From: DAMCAP01 sp964369265
GTDB lineage: Bacteria > Bacillota > Clostridia > Oscillospirales > Ruminococcaceae
Assembly (NCBI GenBank): GCA_964369265.1
Contig: CAYJEV010000071.1
Location: 1 to 8,538 of the forward strand
Direction of reading: 5' to 3'
DNA: 8,538 nt
Below the pieces are notes generated by a model. It was given only the letters and a program-made list of their open reading frames with translations. It was not told the origin of the DNA and did not search any database. The position numbers were made by a program, and so were the translations under genes. How positions within the stretch are numbered: position 1 is the first letter of the stretch; each line of letters opens with the position of its first letter. This document shows, piece by piece, positions 6,029-8,538 of the stretch.

Positions 6029-6057
6029 TTGACTTACACTACATCTTGTGTTATAAT
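6029..6057 (+). promoter_or_regulatory. nrdD promoter
   Basis: TTGACT (6029-6034) and TATAAT (6052-6057) are separated by 17 bp. The start would be near 6064, leaving a leader of about 53 bases. The whole spacer is taken up by NrdR box 4, so repressor binding would directly exclude RNA polymerase. Confidence 0.9.
6036..6051. promoter_or_regulatory. NrdR box 4, inside the nrdD promoter spacer
   Basis: ACACTACATCTTGTGT matches 14 of 16 positions of the NrdR consensus acaCwAtATaTwGtgt, including both outer ACA/TGT arms. It fills the gap between the -35 and -10 elements of nrdD. Confidence 0.87.
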
Positions 6058-6116
6058 CTCAATGAAATAAATTTAAAAACTAAATATATAATTAAAATTA
6101 AGAAAGAGGTAAAGGC

Positions 6117-8450
6117 ATGATAATGGAAATTACTAAAAGAGATGGCAGAAAAACCCCATACTCTAGGGACAAAATTGCAATGGCAATTTTTAAAGCTGCA
6201 AAGGCTGTTGGAGGAGATAACATCCAAACAGCGCAAGAGCTATCACTAAAAGTTGAATCATACCTTCTTGGCAATAACTCTGTTTCACCAACTGTTGAAC
6301 AGGTTCAAGATGCTGTTGAAAAAATGCTTATTGAAAATGGTCACACAAGAACGGCTAAAGAGTTCATCCTTTATCGTTCTGAAAGAAGCAAGGTTCGTGA
6401 AATGAGCACAAGGCTTATGAAGGTGTTTGAGGATCTAACATTTAAAGACGCTTCTGAGAATGACATAAAAAGAGAAAACGCTAACATAGATGGCGATACT
6501 GCAATGGGTACTATGTTAAAGTATGGTTCTGAAAGCGCAAAGAGATTTTATGATATGTTCATTCTAAATCCAGCGCACTCCTCTGCTCATAACAGCGGAA
6601 GCATTCATATCCATGACCTTGACTTTTTAACTTTAACCACAACTTGTTGCCAAATTGACTTAACTAAGCTATTTAAAGGCAACTTCTCAACAGGACATGG
6701 CTTTTTAAGAGAGCCAAATGATATCAGAAGCTACTCTGCCCTTGCTTGTATTGCAATTCAGTCTAACCAAAATGATCAACATGGCGGACAAAGTGTACCT
6801 TTCTTTGATTATGATATGGCTCCAGGTGTTGCAAAAACATTTAAAAAGCTATATAAGGCTAATCTAATTAAGCTTCTTGACATCTTCCTTGCAGATTCTG
6901 CTAAAGAAACAGCAAACACTATTATTACAGAGCTTGCAGAGGCTGGCAATGTACCAACTCTTGCTAATGTAAATGATTTTACAAAGCTTGTTAAATCAGC
7001 TCTACTAGCTAAGGTTGATGTTCCAAATATTGATGCTATACTAGAAAAAGTATCTTCTCATGCACTAAAAGAAACAGAAGACGCAACATACCAAGCTATG
7101 GAAGCATTCATACATAACCTAAACACAATGCATTCTCGTGCTGGTGCACAAATCCCATTCAGCTCCATTAACTACGGAACAGATACTTCCCCTGAGGGCA
7201 GAATGGTTGTTAAAAACCTTCTATTAACTACTAAAGCTGGTTTAGGTGGAGGCGAAACTCCTATCTTCCCTATCCAAATTTTCAAAATCAAAGAAGGCGT
7301 TAACTACAATCCTGGCGAGCCTAACTATGATTTATTTAAGCTTTCTTGCGAAGTTTCTGCTAAGAGATTATTCCCTAACTTTAGCTTTATAGATGCACCA
7401 TTTAATCTGCAATACTATAAAGAAGGCAGACCTGAAACAGAGGTTGCTTATATGGGTTGTCGTACAAGAGTTATTGGTAATGTGTATGACCCATCTCGTG
7501 AGATAGTAACTGGAAGAGGTAATTTAAGCTTTACTTCAATTAACCTTCCTCGCCTTGCAATTGAGTCTAAGGGTGATGTTGATTTATTCTTCACAAAGCT
7601 TGACTCAACTGTAAATCTTGTTATTGAGCAGCTATTAGAGAGATTTGCTATTCAGTGCAAAAAGAAAATGAAAAACTTCCCTTTCCTAATGGGTCAGGGT
7701 GTATGGCTTGATTCTGATAAATATGATACAGAGGACAGCATTGACGAAGTTATTAAGCATGGTACACTGTCTTGCGGATTTATTGGTCTTGCAGAGTGCT
7801 TAACTTCTTTGATTGGTGTGCATCATGGTCAAAGCAAGGAAGCTCAAGAGCTTGGGCTAAAAATTGTTGGCTTTATTAGAAAAAGGCTTGACGAAAAGGC
7901 TGCTGAAACTAAGCTAAACTTCTCTCTAATCGCAACTCCAGCAGAGGGCTTATCCGGCAGATTTATTAACATAGACAAAAATAAATATGGTGTTATTAAA
8001 GGAATTACAGATAGAGAGTATTACACTAACTCTTTCCATGTACCTGTGTGGCATGAGATTTCTGCAATGGAGAAAATAGCTTTAGAAGCCCCTTACCATG
8101 CGCTAACAAATGCTGGACACATTACATATGTTGAGCTTGAGGGCGATCCTGCGAAGAATGTTGATGCATTTGAGGCTATTGTTAGAATGATGAAGGAGTC
8201 TGGTGTTGGTTATGGTTCTGTTAACCACCCTGTTGATAGAGATTCTGTTTGCGGATACACAGGCATTATCGACAATGTTTGCCCTGGTTGCAAGCGTGAC
8301 ACTTTAGATCCTAACTCACCACCAATCGAGAGAATTAGACGTATCACAGGATACCTTGTTGGTACGCTAGACAGATTTAACAATGCAAAACGTTCTGAGG
8401 TAAATGACAGAGTTAAGCATGGCATTTCAGCTGGAATGGAACAGATTTAA
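6117..8450 (+). CDS. nrdD: Anaerobic ribonucleoside-triphosphate reductase (class III, 777 aa)
   Basis: Catalytic subunit of the oxygen-sensitive glycyl-radical enzyme that reduces ribonucleoside triphosphates to dNTPs in the cytoplasm. Residues 3-95 form an ATP-cone allosteric domain (ITKRDGR, YSRDKI). The barrel carries HIHDLDF (164-170), Cys177-Cys178 in TTTCCQIDL, and Cys448 in YMGCRTRV, the likely thiyl-radical cysteine by family analogy. Cys712, Cys722 and Cys725 form a C-terminal metal site; the position three before Cys712 is Asp709, so the usual first CxxC cysteine is missing and nearby His704 might substitute. Gly745 in RITGYL is the glycyl-radical residue. Full length for the family. 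AAAGAGG (6103-6109) lies seven bases before the ATG, which favours this start over the ATG two codons later. Regulation by NrdR is strongly suggested by the upstream boxes. A radical-SAM activase, NrdG, is needed and may begin at the window edge. Confidence 0.98.
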   Translation: MIMEITKRDGRKTPYSRDKIAMAIFKAAKAVGGDNIQTAQELSLKVESYLLGNNSVSPTVEQVQDAVEKMLIENGHTRTAKEFILYRSERSKVREMSTRLMKVFEDLTFKDASENDIKRENANIDGDTAMGTMLKYGSESAKRFYDMFILNPAHSSAHNSGSIHIHDLDFLTLTTTCCQIDLTKLFKGNFSTGHGFLREPNDIRSYSALACIAIQSNQNDQHGGQSVPFFDYDMAPGVAKTFKKLYKANLIKLLDIFLADSAKETANTIITELAEAGNVPTLANVNDFTKLVKSALLAKVDVPNIDAILEKVSSHALKETEDATYQAMEAFIHNLNTMHSRAGAQIPFSSINYGTDTSPEGRMVVKNLLLTTKAGLGGGETPIFPIQIFKIKEGVNYNPGEPNYDLFKLSCEVSAKRLFPNFSFIDAPFNLQYYKEGRPETEVAYMGCRTRVIGNVYDPSREIVTGRGNLSFTSINLPRLAIESKGDVDLFFTKLDSTVNLVIEQLLERFAIQCKKKMKNFPFLMGQGVWLDSDKYDTEDSIDEVIKHGTLSCGFIGLAECLTSLIGVHHGQSKEAQELGLKIVGFIRKRLDEKAAETKLNFSLIATPAEGLSGRFINIDKNKYGVIKGITDREYYTNSFHVPVWHEISAMEKIALEAPYHALTNAGHITYVELEGDPAKNVDAFEAIVRMMKESGVGYGSVNHPVDRDSVCGYTGIIDNVCPGCKRDTLDPNSPPIERIRRITGYLVGTLDRFNNAKRSEVNDRVKHGISAGMEQI

Positions 8451-8461
8451 TAATAATGATT

Positions 8462-8493
8462 TAGGGGCTGATATTTTATCTGCCCCTATTTTT
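8462..8493 (+). terminator. Intrinsic terminator after nrdD
   Basis: TAGGGGC (8462-8468) pairs with GCCCCTA (8482-8488). After one T-T mismatch the stem continues as GATA/TATC (8470-8473 and 8477-8480) around a TTT loop. Five T follow at 8489-8493. It begins 12 bases after the nrdD stop codon. Confidence 0.93.
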
Positions 8494-8513
8494 GAAATAA
8501 TGGATAAGGGTTA

Positions 8514-8538
8514 ATGATTATAAGGATTTCGCACAAAG
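8514..8538 (+). CDS. Possible 5' end of the NrdD activase gene (partial)
   Basis: An ATG at 8514 opens a frame, MIIRISHK, that runs off the window. Clostridial NrdG proteins often begin with a similar short hydrophobic-basic strand before their VDGPG and CxxxCxxC motifs, and nrdG usually follows nrdD, so NrdG is the natural guess. Only eight codons are visible and no diagnostic motif is reached. AAGGG at 8506-8510 lies only three bases before the ATG, closer than ideal. Confidence 0.38.

Noticed and set aside
5833..6120. A 95-codon open frame on the plus strand in the divergent spacer
   Set aside because: It is extremely AT-rich, rich in Tyr, Lys, Asn and Ile as expected of random AT-rich DNA, has no ribosome binding site, and runs through the nrdD promoter and two NrdR boxes.
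8500..8513. ATG at 8500 as a start after the nrdD terminator
   Set aside because: It reaches a stop codon after four codons.

Overview
The window looks like chromosome from a low-GC, anaerobic member of the Clostridia (Bacillota). The reasons are AT-rich intergenic DNA, strong GGAGG-type ribosome binding sites, TTGACA/TATAAT-type promoters with 17-bp spacers, intrinsic terminators with U-tracts, an oxygen-sensitive class III ribonucleotide reductase, and secreted proteins with Gram-positive-style signal peptides. The genus cannot be named from sequence alone.

Layout. Positions 1-399 carry no gene: GC-rich hairpins that look like dispersed intergenic repeats (1-160), then AT-rich DNA and a strong promoter. 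Positions 400-1641 and 1922-3193 are two tandem paralogous genes for acidic secreted proteins of unknown function. Each has its own near-identical promoter, 5' leader and terminator, so a whole transcription unit has been duplicated. Both show a very strong codon preference (CTA for leucine) that suggests high expression. Positions 3307-4485 and 4549-5724, on the minus strand, are two paralogous M20D-type metal-dependent amidohydrolases, probably cotranscribed from a promoter at 5771-5799. Positions 6117-8450 encode the anaerobic ribonucleoside-triphosphate reductase NrdD, followed by a strong terminator. The last 25 bases may be the start of the NrdD-activating enzyme gene.

The most informative regulatory region is the divergent spacer between the amidohydrolases and nrdD (5725-6116). 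It holds four 16-bp palindromes matching the consensus for NrdR, the ribonucleotide reductase repressor. One fills the -35/-10 spacer of the nrdD promoter and a second lies exactly 31 bp upstream, the classic tandem arrangement. The other two lie near the amidohydrolase promoter, one abutting its -35 element, which raises the possibility that an amidohydrolase operon is also under NrdR control.

The points most worth following up are this NrdR array with its possible divergent target, and the duplicated abundant secreted proteins. The latter end in a sortase-like NPGTG sequence but lack any membrane anchor. No CRISPR array, tRNA, rRNA or transposase gene was seen.
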